Shown one piece after another: positions 24,893 to 34,425 of a DNA stretch of 64,000 nucleotides. A program made the translations under genes and the position numbers. The number at the start of each line of letters is the position of its first letter. The stretch's first letter is position 1. Under the pieces are notes generated by a model. That model did not search any database. It was not told where the DNA came from and was given only the letters and a program-made list of their open reading frames with translations. The DNA comes from DAHUYF01 sp035945115 (GTDB lineage Bacteria > Pseudomonadota > Alphaproteobacteria > ATCC43930 > CGMCC-115725): the NCBI GenBank assembly GCA_035945115.1, contig DASZAN010000097.1, positions 1 to 64,000 on the forward strand, given 5' to 3'.

Positions 24893-27412
24893 TTATTCGT
24901 TTCGCAAATAGGGCGCGGCCTTGGCGCCGAGCGCCCGCCAGGTGCCGAGGTAACCGACCGCCAAGGTCAACACCATCGCCAGCATCGCCGTCGAGAGCGT
25001 GGCGCCGGGCAAGAAGGTCCAGTCCTGGTGCATAATCCGGGTCAGCACCAAATAGGCCGCGACCGTGCCCAGCACCGCCGCGAGCGCGGCCGTGGCAAGG
25101 CCCAAGAGCCCATACTCGATGAGGAAGGCCCCCGTCACATCACGCCGGGTCGCGCCCAGCACCTTCAACACCACCGCTTCGTAGACGCGGCGGCGATGGC
25201 CCGCCGCCACCGCGCCCGCCAGCACCAGGGTCCCGGCCAGCAAGGTGATCGCCGCGGTGGCGCGGAGGGCGGTGGCGATGGCGCCGATGATCTGGCTCAC
25301 CGCGGCGAGCGCGTCCTTGACGGGAATGGCGGAGACATTGGGAAAGCGGTCGGTGACGGCGCGCTCGAGCGCTGTCTCCTCCTCGGGCGGCACGCGGGCG
25401 GTGGCGATGTGCATTTGCGGCGCCCCGTCGAGAATGCCGGGCGAGAACACCAGCACGAAATTGATGCCGAGCGAGGTCCAATCGATCTCGCGCAGGCTCG
25501 CGATGGTGGCGGTGACCTCACGCCCCAGCACATCGACCGTAATGGTGTCGCCGATGCCGAGGCCCATGCCTTTCGCCACCTCGGCATCCATCGAGACGAG
25601 CGTGGGTCCGCGATAATCCGGGGGCCACCATTTCCCGGCGACGATGCGCGAGCCCTCCGGTGGTGTTGGCGTGTAGGTCAGGCCGCGCTCGCTTTGCGCT
25701 GCCCATTGCGCCTCGGGCTTCACCACCGCCTGCTCGATCGGCACGCCGTTGAGCTTGACGAGGCGACCGCGCAGGCTCGGCACGCGCGCCACTTGGCTGA
25801 CGCCCGGCGTCGCTTTCACTAGGGCGTCGAATGCCGCCACCTGGTCCGGCTGGATGTCGATGAAGAAGAAGGAAGGAGCGTGCTCCGGCAGGCGCTCGTC
25901 GATGGTATCGCCGATATTGCCCTCGATGAGCGCGATCGCCACCAGCACGGTAAGCCCGAGGCCGAGCGAGGCGACGACACCGGCGGTGGGCGCGCCGGGA
26001 CGATAGAGGTTCGCAAGCGCAAGGCGGAGGCCCGGATGGCGTGGCCGTCCCGCGCGCCGCGCCGCCAGCACCAGCCCCGCCGCAAGCAGGCGAAACGCCA
26101 GCAGCGATCCGGCGGCCGCAGCGATGAACCAGAAGGCGGTGAGGCGATCGTTCGCGCTCAGGATGGCGAGCGCCGCCAAGATCGCAGCGGCGGCAATGGT
26201 GGCGACGACATAAGGCGGGCGCGGCCGCCGCGGCGCGGGATCGACGAGATCGCGGAAGAGGCTCCCCGCGGCGATCTCGCGCGCGCCCGCGAGCGGCCAG
26301 ATGGCGAAGACGAGCGTCGTCAGCACGCCGAAGAGCGCCGCTAGCAGCAGCGGCAGGGGGTAAAGCCCGAGGCGGGCGGCGATCGGAAACGACTTGAGTA
26401 GGGGCGAAACCAGGAGCGGCGTCACCGCGCCCAGCACCACGCCGACGCCAATGCCAATCCCGGCGAGCGCCAAGATCTGCAGAAGGTAGGCGGCGAAAAT
26501 GAGCCGCGCCGGCGCGCCCAGGCATTTGAGCGTGGCGATGGTCGCGACCTTGCCGCCGAGATAGCCGCGTACCGCGTTGCCGACGCCGACGCCGCCGACC
26601 AAGAGCGCGGTCAATCCGACAAGGCTCATATAGACGGTGACGCGATCCAACAGCCGCTGCAGCATCGGCGAGGCGTTGGCGAATTCGCGGATGCGCCAGC
26701 CGGCATCGGGAAAGCGCGTCTTGACGGCCGCGATCCACGCGTCCGCGTCGCCGCCGGAAGGCAATTTGAGCCGATAACTGTAGCCGATGAGGGCGCCGGG
26801 CATGACGAGCCCGGTATCGGCGAGCGCAGCGCGCGTGATGATGACGCGGGGGCCGAACTCGAATCCGCCGGTGGCGGCGTCGGGCTCGTGCGACAAGGTT
26901 CCGCGCAGGACGAAGCTCGCGTCGCCGACGCGAATGCTGTCGCCGATTTTGAGCTTCAGGCGACCGAGCAGCGATGGTGCGGCCACCGCGCCCCAGGCGC
27001 CGTCGTCGCGCGCGAGCGCTCCTGCAAGCGGCTGCGCGGGATCAATGCCGACGGTGCCGTAAAGCGGGTAAGCGTCGTCGACCGCCTTGAGCTCGATCAG
27101 GCTCCGGTCGTCACCGTCGGGCCGCCGCGCCATGGCGCGCATCGTCGCGACGGTGGAGAGATCGCCGTCCCGCCGGAGATAGGCCAGCTGATCCGCCGTC
27201 GCTTGTCGGTGCACGAGATGGAGCTCGACATCGCCGCCCAACATGGCGCGCGCGTCGGTGGTGAGGCCGAGACGGATCGCGCTCGAGAGCGAACCCACGC
27301 CGGCGATCACCGCGACCCCAAGCGCGAGGCAGGCGAGAAAGACGCGGAACCCTCTGGTGCCGCCGCGCAGCTCGCGGCGGGCGAGGCGCCACGCCAGCGC
27401 CAGCATGGTCAT
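24893..27412 (-). CDS. ybbP: ABC transporter permease (YbbP/FtsX family)
   Basis: This 839-residue protein resembles YbbP: an N-terminal helix (FRVFLACLALGVAVIAGVGS), a large periplasmic domain, then repeated FtsX-like transmembrane bundles (around LVGLTALLVGGVGVGNAVRG and the C-terminal AATALAAVLGTVAAYLVLTR). It pairs with the ATPase encoded just upstream. In Enterobacteria ybbA-ybbP lies next to tesA, and here tesA is divergent from the pair. The transported or extracted substrate is unknown. The start ATG at 27412 overlaps the ATPase stop by one base (TGATG). Confidence 0.92.
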   Translation of the reverse strand: MTMLALAWRLARRELRGGTRGFRVFLACLALGVAVIAGVGSLSSAIRLGLTTDARAMLGGDVELHLVHRQATADQLAYLRRDGDLSTVATMRAMARRPDGDDRSLIELKAVDDAYPLYGTVGIDPAQPLAGALARDDGAWGAVAAPSLLGRLKLKIGDSIRVGDASFVLRGTLSHEPDAATGGFEFGPRVIITRAALADTGLVMPGALIGYSYRLKLPSGGDADAWIAAVKTRFPDAGWRIREFANASPMLQRLLDRVTVYMSLVGLTALLVGGVGVGNAVRGYLGGKVATIATLKCLGAPARLIFAAYLLQILALAGIGIGVGVVLGAVTPLLVSPLLKSFPIAARLGLYPLPLLLAALFGVLTTLVFAIWPLAGAREIAAGSLFRDLVDPAPRRPRPPYVVATIAAAAILAALAILSANDRLTAFWFIAAAAGSLLAFRLLAAGLVLAARRAGRPRHPGLRLALANLYRPGAPTAGVVASLGLGLTVLVAIALIEGNIGDTIDERLPEHAPSFFFIDIQPDQVAAFDALVKATPGVSQVARVPSLRGRLVKLNGVPIEQAVVKPEAQWAAQSERGLTYTPTPPEGSRIVAGKWWPPDYRGPTLVSMDAEVAKGMGLGIGDTITVDVLGREVTATIASLREIDWTSLGINFVLVFSPGILDGAPQMHIATARVPPEEETALERAVTDRFPNVSAIPVKDALAAVSQIIGAIATALRATAAITLLAGTLVLAGAVAAGHRRRVYEAVVLKVLGATRRDVTGAFLIEYGLLGLATAALAAVLGTVAAYLVLTRIMHQDWTFLPGATLSTAMLAMVLTLAVGYLGTWRALGAKAAPYLRNE

Positions 27413-28164
27413 CAGCGCGTCCCTCGCCGGGCAACGCCGACGGACTCGGCCGGTTCTTGCGGCGCATCGACGATGCGCCCGTCGGCCATGTGGACGATGC
27501 GGTCGCAGCGCGTCGCAAGGTCGCGGTCATGGGTAATGAGGAGCAAGGTTGTGCCGCGTGCGGCGCTCAAGGTGAAGAGCAACTCGATGATATGGGCGCC
27601 GGTGACCGTATCAAGATTGCCGGTCGGTTCATCCGCGAGCAGGAGCTTGGGTCCCGCGGCGAAGGCGCGCGCCAGCGCCACGCGTTGCTGCTCGCCGCCC
27701 GAGAGCTGGCCCGGATAGTGCAAGAGGCGATGATCGAGCTCGACGGCGGCGAGGCCCTCGCGCGCCGCTTCGAAGGCATCGCCGCGGCCGGCAAGTTCGA
27801 GCGGCACGGCGACGTTCTCGAGCGCGGTCATGGTGGGAATGAGATGGAACGACTGGAAAACAATGCCGATGGTGTCGCGGCGGAAGCGCGCGAGCGCATC
27901 TTCATCGCGGCTCGCGAGATCGACGCCCGCCACCACGACGCGGCCGGAGCTCGGCCGTTCGAGACCGGCTGTCACCATCATCAGCGTCGATTTGCCGGAG
28001 CCGGAGGGGCCGACGAGACTCACGGTCTCGCGCGTGGCAACCTTGAGCGAGACGCCGCGCAGGACATTGACGGCGCCCGCCGCGCTCGCCAGTGTTAAAT
28101 GGACGTCGTCGAGAAGGACCATCGGATCGTCGGCAGCGAGCGGAGTAAGCGGCGTGGCCTGCAT
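27412..28164 (-). CDS. ybbA: ABC transporter ATP-binding protein (YbbA/LolD-like)
   Basis: This 250-residue ATPase has Walker A GPSGSGKSTLMM, the Q-loop FQSFHLIPTM, signature LSGGEQQRVALARAF, Walker B LLLADEPTGNLD and the H-loop LITHD. It belongs to the LolD/MacB/FtsE class that powers mechanotransmission rather than bulk transport. ATG at 28164 is preferred because upstream codons do not match the family. It is divergent from the esterase gene across an 88-base gap. Confidence 0.94.
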   Translation of the reverse strand: MQATPLTPLAADDPMVLLDDVHLTLASAAGAVNVLRGVSLKVATRETVSLVGPSGSGKSTLMMVTAGLERPSSGRVVVAGVDLASRDEDALARFRRDTIGIVFQSFHLIPTMTALENVAVPLELAGRGDAFEAAREGLAAVELDHRLLHYPGQLSGGEQQRVALARAFAAGPKLLLADEPTGNLDTVTGAHIIELLFTLSAARGTTLLLITHDRDLATRCDRIVHMADGRIVDAPQEPAESVGVARRGTR

Positions 28165-28252
28165 GTCACCTCTTGTCGGGCGGGAGCCATTGAAATGCCG
28201 TAAACGCCCGCGCGCGCCCCGGCGATATGGCGATGCGGGCGCGCTTGTCAAC

Positions 28253-28879
28253 ATGATGGCGGCACTCTGCCTGTGCGTCACCCTCGCCGCTCCCGGCGCG
28301 GCGCTCGCCGGTTCGGCGCCGCGCATCCTCGCCTTCGGCGATAGCCTCACCGCGGGGCTCGGCCTCACCCCCGACGCGGCGTTTCCGGCACGGCTCGAGT
28401 CGGTGCTGCGATCGGACGGCATCGACGCGCGCGTCATCAATGGCGGCGTCTCTGGCGAGACCACGGCGGGTGGCGTCGCGCGGCTCGATTGGGCGCTTGG
28501 TGACCATCCCGATCTCGTCATCCTCGAGCTCGGCGCCAACGACGCGCTGCGCGGCATCGATCCCAAGCTCGCCTACGCCAATCTCGACAAGATGCTGGGG
28601 CGGCTCAAGGCGAGCGGGGCGAAGGTGCTGCTCACGGGCATGCTGGCCCCGCCCAATTGGGGCCGCGACTATCAGCAGGAGTTCGCCGCCATCTTCCCGA
28701 CGCTCGCCGATAAATATCAGGTGCCGCTCTATCCCTTCTTTCTCGACGGCGTCGCCACGGACCCGTCGCTCAATCAGGCCGACGGCCTCCATCCCAATGC
28801 GCAAGGCGCCGCGCTCATCGCGTCAAAGGTGGCGCCCTATGTGGAACGGCTGCTCAACGGCGAGACGGCGACGCCATGA
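28253..28879 (+). CDS. tesA: GDSL lysophospholipase/thioesterase I (TesA-like)
   Basis: This is a periplasmic SGNH hydrolase of 208 residues. The signal peptide is MMAALCLCVTLAAPGAALAG. Catalytic blocks are block I FGDSLTAGLGL (nucleophile Ser), block II GGVSGETT, block III GANDALRG and block V DGLHPNAQG (Asp and His). It hydrolyses acyl thioesters and lysophospholipids in characterised homologues. Its stop overlaps the FIST gene start by 4 bases (ATGA), so the two are translationally coupled. Confidence 0.93.
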   Translation: MMAALCLCVTLAAPGAALAGSAPRILAFGDSLTAGLGLTPDAAFPARLESVLRSDGIDARVINGGVSGETTAGGVARLDWALGDHPDLVILELGANDALRGIDPKLAYANLDKMLGRLKASGAKVLLTGMLAPPNWGRDYQQEFAAIFPTLADKYQVPLYPFFLDGVATDPSLNQADGLHPNAQGAALIASKVAPYVERLLNGETATP

Positions 28880-30000
28880 ACCCCGTGCTCGATCGGAGTT
28901 TCGTCGCCGCGCACGCCCGCGGCGGCGGCTGGGCCGAGGTGGCGAAATCCTGCGCCGACCAGCTTCATTCGCTGCCGCCCGGCGCCAATCTCGGATTTCT
29001 CTACGCGACGGACGCGCTTGCGGCCGATCTCGGCAGCATTCTGACATTCTTGCGCGAGCGGACGCGCATTGCCGATTGGGTTGGGAGCGTCGGTCTCGGC
29101 GTGTGCGCGAGCGGGCACGAGTATTTCGGCGAGCCGGCGCTCGCGGTGCTGGTTGCGACGCTGCCGGAGGGCCGCGCGCGCCTCTTCACGCCCGCCGCCG
29201 CCAATGCGGCGACGCTGACGCAAGACGAATGGTTCGTGCGCGTCCGCCCCATGGTGGCGATCGCCCATGGCGACCCGCGCGACACCGACATCGGCGAGCG
29301 TGTGGGCTCGCTTGCCGCCGATGCCTCGCTTTATCTCGTAGGCGGCCTCGCCGCCGCCAGCGAGGCGCCGGTGCAGGTGGCGGGGCGCGTCGTCGAGGGT
29401 GGCCTCTCCGGTGTGCTGCTGGCGCCGGACGTTCCGGTCCTCACCGGCCTTACCCAGGGATGTTCGCCGATCGGTCCGATCCACCGCATTACCGAGGCAA
29501 GTGACAACATCATAGCCGCGCTCGACGATCGGCCGGCGCTCGACGTCTTCAAGGAGGACATCGGCGAGTTGTTGTCACGCGATTTGCGGCGCGTCGCCGG
29601 CCTGATCTTCGCGGGGTTTCCGGTCGCCGGCTCCGACACCGGCGACTATCTCGTCCGCAATCTCGTCGGCATCGACATGCCCCGCGGCTGGCTCGCGGTG
29701 GCGCAACCGGTCTCTGTCGGCGATCGCGTGCTTTTCTGCCGCCGCGATCCCGCCAATGCCGCCGCCGACCTCACGCGCATGCTGAGCGAGCTCAAGGCGC
29801 GCGCCGGCGCTCCGCCGCGTGCCGGCCTCTATTTCAGCTGCGTCGCGCGCGGCCCCAACCTCTTCGACGAGCCGATGCGCGAGACGGCACTCATCCGCGA
29901 CGCCTTCGGCGATTTCCCCCTCGCCGGATTTTTCGGAAACGGCGAGATCGCGCACAACCGCATCTACGGCTACACCGGGGTGCTCGCCCTCTTCATGTGA
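28876..30000 (+). CDS. FIST domain protein (signal transduction)
   Basis: This 374-residue protein has FIST_N (residues about 30-220, with LGFLYATDALAADLGSILTF and VGSVGLGVCASGHEYFGEPA) and FIST_C (about 230-370, ending GNGEIAHNRIYGYTGVLALF). FIST domains are thought to bind small ligands such as amino acids and often accompany kinases or diguanylate cyclases; none is adjacent here. It is coupled to the TesA-like gene by an ATGA overlap and followed by thpR after 5 bases. Confidence 0.88.
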   Translation: MNPVLDRSFVAAHARGGGWAEVAKSCADQLHSLPPGANLGFLYATDALAADLGSILTFLRERTRIADWVGSVGLGVCASGHEYFGEPALAVLVATLPEGRARLFTPAAANAATLTQDEWFVRVRPMVAIAHGDPRDTDIGERVGSLAADASLYLVGGLAAASEAPVQVAGRVVEGGLSGVLLAPDVPVLTGLTQGCSPIGPIHRITEASDNIIAALDDRPALDVFKEDIGELLSRDLRRVAGLIFAGFPVAGSDTGDYLVRNLVGIDMPRGWLAVAQPVSVGDRVLFCRRDPANAAADLTRMLSELKARAGAPPRAGLYFSCVARGPNLFDEPMRETALIRDAFGDFPLAGFFGNGEIAHNRIYGYTGVLALFM

Positions 30001-30005
30001 TTGCC

Positions 30006-30530
30006 ATGTTGCGTCTCTTCGTCGGCATCGCGCTTCCGCCCGAGCTCAAGCTGCGTCTTTCGCTGCTGGCTAATGGCGTTCCTGGTGCGCGCTGGGTCGA
30101 TCCCGGCAACTACCACCTGACCTTGCGCTTCATCGGCGAGGTGGACGAGGGCGTCGCCGGCGACATCGATGCGGCGCTAGTGCAGCTTCGTGCGCCGCGC
30201 TTCGAGGTGTCGCTCGCCGGGGTCGGTCACTTCGGCGACCGCATGCTCTGGGTGGGCGTCGAGAAGAATCCGCCGCTCGGCCATCTCCGCGACAAGGTGG
30301 AGAGTGCTCTGGTGCGACTCGGCCTTCCGCCGGAGACGCGCCGCTATGCCCCGCATGTCACGCTGGCGCGGTTGCGCAACACCAGCGTCGCGAAGCTTCA
30401 ATCCTTCATCGAGGCGAATGCGCTTTTTCGCGCCGACGCGTTCCGCGTCGATCGCTTCAGCCTGGTCGCGAGCTATCTGACGAAAAGCGGCGCCATCTAC
30501 GAGGATCAGGCCGATTATCCGTTGCGGTAA
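30006..30530 (+). CDS. thpR: RNA 2',3'-cyclic phosphodiesterase
   Basis: This 174-residue member of the 2H phosphoesterase family has both catalytic HxTx motifs: YHLTLRFIGEV near residue 37 and APHVTLARLR near residue 118. It hydrolyses 2',3'-cyclic phosphate RNA ends, and the E. coli enzyme can also ligate tRNA halves in reverse. It is the third gene of the tesA-FIST-thpR run and is followed at once by a terminator. Confidence 0.94.
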   Translation: MLRLFVGIALPPELKLRLSLLANGVPGARWVDPGNYHLTLRFIGEVDEGVAGDIDAALVQLRAPRFEVSLAGVGHFGDRMLWVGVEKNPPLGHLRDKVESALVRLGLPPETRRYAPHVTLARLRNTSVAKLQSFIEANALFRADAFRVDRFSLVASYLTKSGAIYEDQADYPLR

Positions 30531-30536
30531 AAAAGT

Positions 30537-30581
30537 GGCCGCGGCTGGAAGGGCGAGGGGAAGCCGCAACCAGCCGCGGCC
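30537..30581. terminator. Bidirectional terminator hairpin
   Basis: A perfect 12-bp stem pairs 30537-30548 (GGCCGCGGCTGG) with 30570-30581, with a 21-base loop. It lies between thpR and the convergent small membrane-protein gene. The run of A just before it (GGTAAAAAAG) would serve as a T tract for the - strand gene. Confidence 0.75.
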
Positions 30582-30595
30582 GTCGCGCGCGAGAC

Positions 30596-30742
30596 TTAGG
30601 CGATGAGGCTCTTAAGGCCCATCGCAAGGACAAACAGTTGGCCGATCAGACCTACCGCCGAGAAGACCAGCACCGCCGCGAGATCGTCGCTCGACGCGGC
30701 GAACGGACGGTTGTGCACCAGCTTCAGCGATACCTGTGACAT
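30596..30742 (-). CDS. Small single-pass membrane protein
   Basis: This 48-residue protein starts at ATG 30742 with GAGGGG about 10 bases upstream. The N-terminal half is soluble (MSQVSLKLVHNRPFAASSDD) and the C-terminal half is one hydrophobic helix (LAAVLVFSAVGLIGQLFVLA). I do not recognise the family. The good ribosome site, the terminator right after it and the clean topology argue that it is a real gene. Confidence 0.6.
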   Translation of the reverse strand: MSQVSLKLVHNRPFAASSDDLAAVLVFSAVGLIGQLFVLAMGLKSLIA

Positions 30743-30914
30743 TACCGACGGCCCCTCTTGATCTTGGAGCCAGTCTGCCAGTAGCCGATTAAGCCGGGGT
30801 AAAGCTGGGAGCACAGATCATCGAGGTTATTGCGAGAATTTTATGGACCAGGAGGAGGCGCGCCCGCACTCTCCTCACACTAATTGCATGAACCAAAGAT
30901 CGCGGCAAAAGTGG

Positions 30915-33143
30915 TTATTCGAATTCAAATCCATTGTTTCCTGGTGCCCTGCCGACAAAATAGTACCGTCCGTTGTACGGATACACGACATCGCCTGAAG
31001 CAGTTACCAGAATCTTGTTGATTTGCCGTCCTGACCGGTACGTTTCCCGCAGCCGATCGATAAGGAGTTGAAGCTGGGCGGCGTCGGATGGATCGGCGAT
31101 ATTTTTTGGCGGTAGGACAAATCTCACGTTTCCGTCAACCTTCTTTGCGATTAGTCGGCTATCGCGTTGTAAGACGGAAAAACGCTCAGCGCCATCAACA
31201 GAAAATGGATACACTGCGCCGAACTCCAACCCACTACCAACTCCAGAAGACTCCTCGCAGAGTTTCTCATCCCTTTCGAAAAGCGGCTCTGGCGACTTAC
31301 CAAGGAAAACGATGGTCGAGGCGCTGCCGCCTCTTTCAGGTTTCAAAATGTATTTGCGCACCGGAGTCACGGCAAAACGACCACCGCCCCTAAGCCACTT
31401 TAGCAAGATCGCCCGCGTTGCCGGGGAAGGGCGCAGGAGGCGACCAGAGTTGTCGATTACATTCCCCCCTGTGTCGATGCTGTACAGCGTTCCCTCATAA
31501 CTGCCAGGATATCGCTCTCCTACACTAAGATTCGACTCTTCGATCGCTTCGTCGGCAAGTGGCGGACGCCGTGGCGGGGCATCAACCATCCGTGGCTCAG
31601 TATGGCCAACCTCGGGCCAGTGATAATATTCGTTTCTGTCCGCGCCAATGAACATTTCCCAATCGGCCTTTTCGTAAATCATTTCATCAACAGTCTGCAT
31701 GGCGTATAGCACGACCAAACGCGCGTTTTTCTTCCTAACTGGGTCAGGTCGAAGGAGCCGACCTAGCGTTTGAACACGCTGCCTAACAGATCCTGATGCG
31801 GCAGCGATTATGCCGATATCGGCAGATGGCACATTGAAGCCCTCTATTAGCGACTTCGCCGACACGATGATTTGCGCGATACCCATTCTGAAGAGTCTGA
31901 TTGACTCGCTCCGGAGCCTGTCGGGAAATTCACTATGTTCCGCAACGACCGGAAAACCGAGCCGCCGAAGATTATCGAAAATGATCATTACGTCGCTGAT
32001 GCTCTCGTGGAAAATAATAATGCGCGGCTTTTCGCCCTCTTTAAAAGCTCGCTCGATGAGCTCCCGAACAGCTCTGATTCTAGCTTCCGCGCGATACAAG
32101 AGTAGTTTTCGATCTTGCGTCAGAGAAATGAACCGGCGAGCTCTTGGGTCACTCCGGCCGCGCGCGGATCTGCACCATTTTACAAGTGCAATCCCTCTCC
32201 GCGTCCGAGTTTCTAGGTCACGCCGAAGATCAGTGATCTCTCGTGAGAGCTTCTCGTATCTGTGTCTTTCGTCAGCGGACAGTGATAGCCCATAGTGCTC
32301 TATCACGAACGGAGCCAGCACGCTCTCTCGAATCGCTTCGGCATAATTCATTTCGAAAACTACGGGGCCTATTTCGCTGAATAATACCTCATCGCCACTC
32401 GGCTTTCGCAGATCAGCCTCGTCAAGCTCGAGATCGCTATCGTCCCGATCGTCGCGCTCCGGAGTCGCCGAAAGGCCAATTGAGTATGCGCGCGGCGTCT
32501 CGAATAGGCGTCGGCGCTCCAGCGCACCTGCCCGGTGACACTCGTCCACGACCAGAAAGAGGGAATGACCAATCCCCGCCCGCTCGACTAAGTCTGGCAG
32601 CTTGGCCGCAGCCGAGTTCAACACCGCGATAAGTATACGAACATTGGAGCTAAATTCATCTATCGTGCTGTTGCCACCTAGCGTGGCAATAGTACTCGAA
32701 GGCAAATTGCTCCGCGATAAAAGTTCATCCGCCCATTGGTCCATCAGCACTACTGTGGGAACGATGATTGCCACACGCAGGTCTGGGACGATGTCTTGCA
32801 GCCTTTGGATTGCAGCGAGCGCTAGTACTGTCTTGCCTGCTCCCGTGACGACTTTGATAATCCCGCGTCTTCCGGCGCGCGCCCATTGGTCTAGCGCGCG
32901 CTGCTGCCATTCATAGAGTGACACCTCTCGCAAGAGGTTCCACTTTGTTGGCAGGTGATCGCGTTCCGGCATCTGCGATTGGAGCAAGTCGATGCTTCGA
33001 ACGTGATCTTGCCGCCGACCCTGTTGTAACCAATGGTTTAGCTGCGCGAGTTGTTGCAGTTGGAGCTGCTCAGCGTCGGTTAATCCTTCGACAGTCAGGG
33101 ATGGCTTTGTCGCGGTGCTGGGAATAGGGTCGATTTCGGGCAT
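30915..33143 (-). CDS. XPB/SSL2-like DEAD/DEAH-box helicase, accessory
   Basis: This 742-residue SF2 helicase has Walker A VVTGAGKTVLALAAIQ (about residue 97), the DECH box FLVVDECHRAG (about 198), motif III IGLSATPERDD, and the C-terminal RecA lobe with VSAKSLIEGFNVPSADIG and motif VI QRVQTLGRLLRP. About 230 residues of unassigned sequence follow, ending in an aromatic GRYYFVGRAPGNNGFEFE. Its codons are visibly less GC-rich than the neighbours, with more ATA, AGA and TTA-type codons, suggesting transfer. Helicases of this type occur in phage-defence loci, but no nuclease or other partner gene is adjacent, so a defence role is only a possibility. Confidence 0.88.
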   Translation of the reverse strand: MPEIDPIPSTATKPSLTVEGLTDAEQLQLQQLAQLNHWLQQGRRQDHVRSIDLLQSQMPERDHLPTKWNLLREVSLYEWQQRALDQWARAGRRGIIKVVTGAGKTVLALAAIQRLQDIVPDLRVAIIVPTVVLMDQWADELLSRSNLPSSTIATLGGNSTIDEFSSNVRILIAVLNSAAAKLPDLVERAGIGHSLFLVVDECHRAGALERRRLFETPRAYSIGLSATPERDDRDDSDLELDEADLRKPSGDEVLFSEIGPVVFEMNYAEAIRESVLAPFVIEHYGLSLSADERHRYEKLSREITDLRRDLETRTRRGIALVKWCRSARGRSDPRARRFISLTQDRKLLLYRAEARIRAVRELIERAFKEGEKPRIIIFHESISDVMIIFDNLRRLGFPVVAEHSEFPDRLRSESIRLFRMGIAQIIVSAKSLIEGFNVPSADIGIIAAASGSVRQRVQTLGRLLRPDPVRKKNARLVVLYAMQTVDEMIYEKADWEMFIGADRNEYYHWPEVGHTEPRMVDAPPRRPPLADEAIEESNLSVGERYPGSYEGTLYSIDTGGNVIDNSGRLLRPSPATRAILLKWLRGGGRFAVTPVRKYILKPERGGSASTIVFLGKSPEPLFERDEKLCEESSGVGSGLEFGAVYPFSVDGAERFSVLQRDSRLIAKKVDGNVRFVLPPKNIADPSDAAQLQLLIDRLRETYRSGRQINKILVTASGDVVYPYNGRYYFVGRAPGNNGFEFE

Positions 33144-33342
33144 GGAATCAGGGTGCTGGCGCGATAGGGGCTTGTCTACAGGCCCGATGATGACGGATCG
33201 AGTTCCGCAATGCGAGACGCGGTTGCGAGCGTCCCATTTCGGTGATAATTGGAGCTTGATTGTATCAAAACTCAGGGCGTCAAATTAGTTCTACCACCTT
33301 CTGATCTGATAACAGGGAGCGGACCGAAAACGGAGGAGTTGA

Positions 33343-33615
33343 ATGGCGACGGGAGTCTTCATTTCGCGTCAAGTCAAGGCCTCTTGGGGCCTGCCCTGCA
33401 ATCAAAGCGCTGATGGATCGCTATGGGCCGGGAAGGGCTATGAAAAGGGGCTGGAGGGCCAATTCGGGCATTCGGTGGCACAAGCTGTTCGTCAGGCATT
33501 AGCGCGTGTGCGAGGCGACCGTTGCGGTCGTTTCTGGATCGATCTCGAAGAGCGCACGGTCACGATGATGGTTGGCGACTCGGTGGATAATGAGGTGGTG
33601 ACCGAGCCTTTTTAG
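33343..33615 (+). CDS. Hypothetical protein beside the accessory helicase
   Basis: This 90-residue protein has ATG at 33343 and GGAGGAG 6 bases upstream. It has no signal peptide or membrane segment. Visible features are RQVKASWGLPCNQSADGSLW, GHSVAQAVRQALARVRG and a C-terminal beta-rich segment (CGRFWIDLEERTVTMMVGD). I do not recognise a family. It is divergent from the helicase across 199 bases that hold both promoters and nothing else I can support. Confidence 0.6.
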   Translation: MATGVFISRQVKASWGLPCNQSADGSLWAGKGYEKGLEGQFGHSVAQAVRQALARVRGDRCGRFWIDLEERTVTMMVGDSVDNEVVTEPF

Positions 33616-33723
33616 TCGAGTGTGCTCGCGCGGCAGAGGGACGAGCTCTGCTGAAGAGGGACCGGCAAAACCGCGTACAGCCGGCGGGTGTTTCGGCTGC
33701 AATTACTTCCAGTAGAGACGAAT

Positions 33724-33745
33724 GCGGCCGGCATTTGCCGGCCGC
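33724..33745. terminator. Hairpin terminator after the peroxiredoxin gene
   Basis: A perfect 10-bp stem (33724-33733, GCGGCCGGCA, with 33736-33745) closes a TT loop between the convergent hypothetical gene and the peroxiredoxin gene. There is no strong T tract. Confidence 0.6.
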
Positions 33746-33765
33746 TTCCGATGCCGTGCTCGCTA

Positions 33766-34425
33766 CTACCGCGGCTGCGGTACGATGCGGAGGTAAGGCC
33801 GCGGCGCCTTCCAGCCTTGGGGGTAAATCTTCTTCGCCTCATCGTCGGAGACGGAGCCGGCAATGATCACGTCCTCGCCTTGCTTCCAGTTGACCGGCGT
33901 CGCCACGCGATGCTTTGCGGTGAGCTGGAGGGAGTCGATGACGCGCAGCACCTCGTCGAAGTTGCGACCGGTGGTCATGGGATAGACCAGGATCAGCTTG
34001 ATCTTCTTGTCGGGGCCGACGACGAAGACGTTGCGCACGGTCTGATTGTCGGCGGGCGTGCGCTTGGAGGCATCGCCCGAAGCGGCAGCCGGGAGCATGC
34101 CATAGAGCTTCGCCACCTTGAGCTCGGGATCGCCGATGATGGGATAGTTGGGCGCGGTGCCTTGCGTCTCCTTGATGTCGTTCGCCCAGCGGCCATGGTC
34201 GTTCACGGCATCGACGCTCAAGCCGATGATCTTGGTGTTGCGCCGGTCGAACTCCGGTTTGATCCGCGCCATATAGCCGAGCTCGGTGGTGCAGACCGGC
34301 GTGAAGTCCTTGGGATGCGAGAAGAGCACCGCCCAGCTGTCGCCGATCCAGTCGTGGAAGCGGATGCGCCCCTGCGTCGTCTCCGTCTCAAAATCCGGTG
34401 CCACATCGCCAATTTGCAATGACAT
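33766..34425 (-). CDS. 1-Cys peroxiredoxin (Prx6-type)
   Basis: This 219-residue thiol peroxidase has the peroxidatic Cys in HPKDFTPVCTTELG near residue 49 and the Prx6-type C-terminal domain (NFDEVLRVIDSLQLTAKHRV, ATPVNWKQGEDVIIA). The length and the lack of an obvious resolving Cys fit the 1-Cys class. It should reduce hydrogen peroxide and alkyl hydroperoxides in the cytoplasm. The start ATG 34425 has a GGAGGA-like ribosome site (GAGGAGGAC). It follows the sulfite reductase genes but with a 169-base gap, so it is probably a separate unit. Confidence 0.95.
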   Translation of the reverse strand: MSLQIGDVAPDFETETTQGRIRFHDWIGDSWAVLFSHPKDFTPVCTTELGYMARIKPEFDRRNTKIIGLSVDAVNDHGRWANDIKETQGTAPNYPIIGDPELKVAKLYGMLPAAASGDASKRTPADNQTVRNVFVVGPDKKIKLILVYPMTTGRNFDEVLRVIDSLQLTAKHRVATPVNWKQGEDVIIAGSVSDDEAKKIYPQGWKAPRPYLRIVPQPR

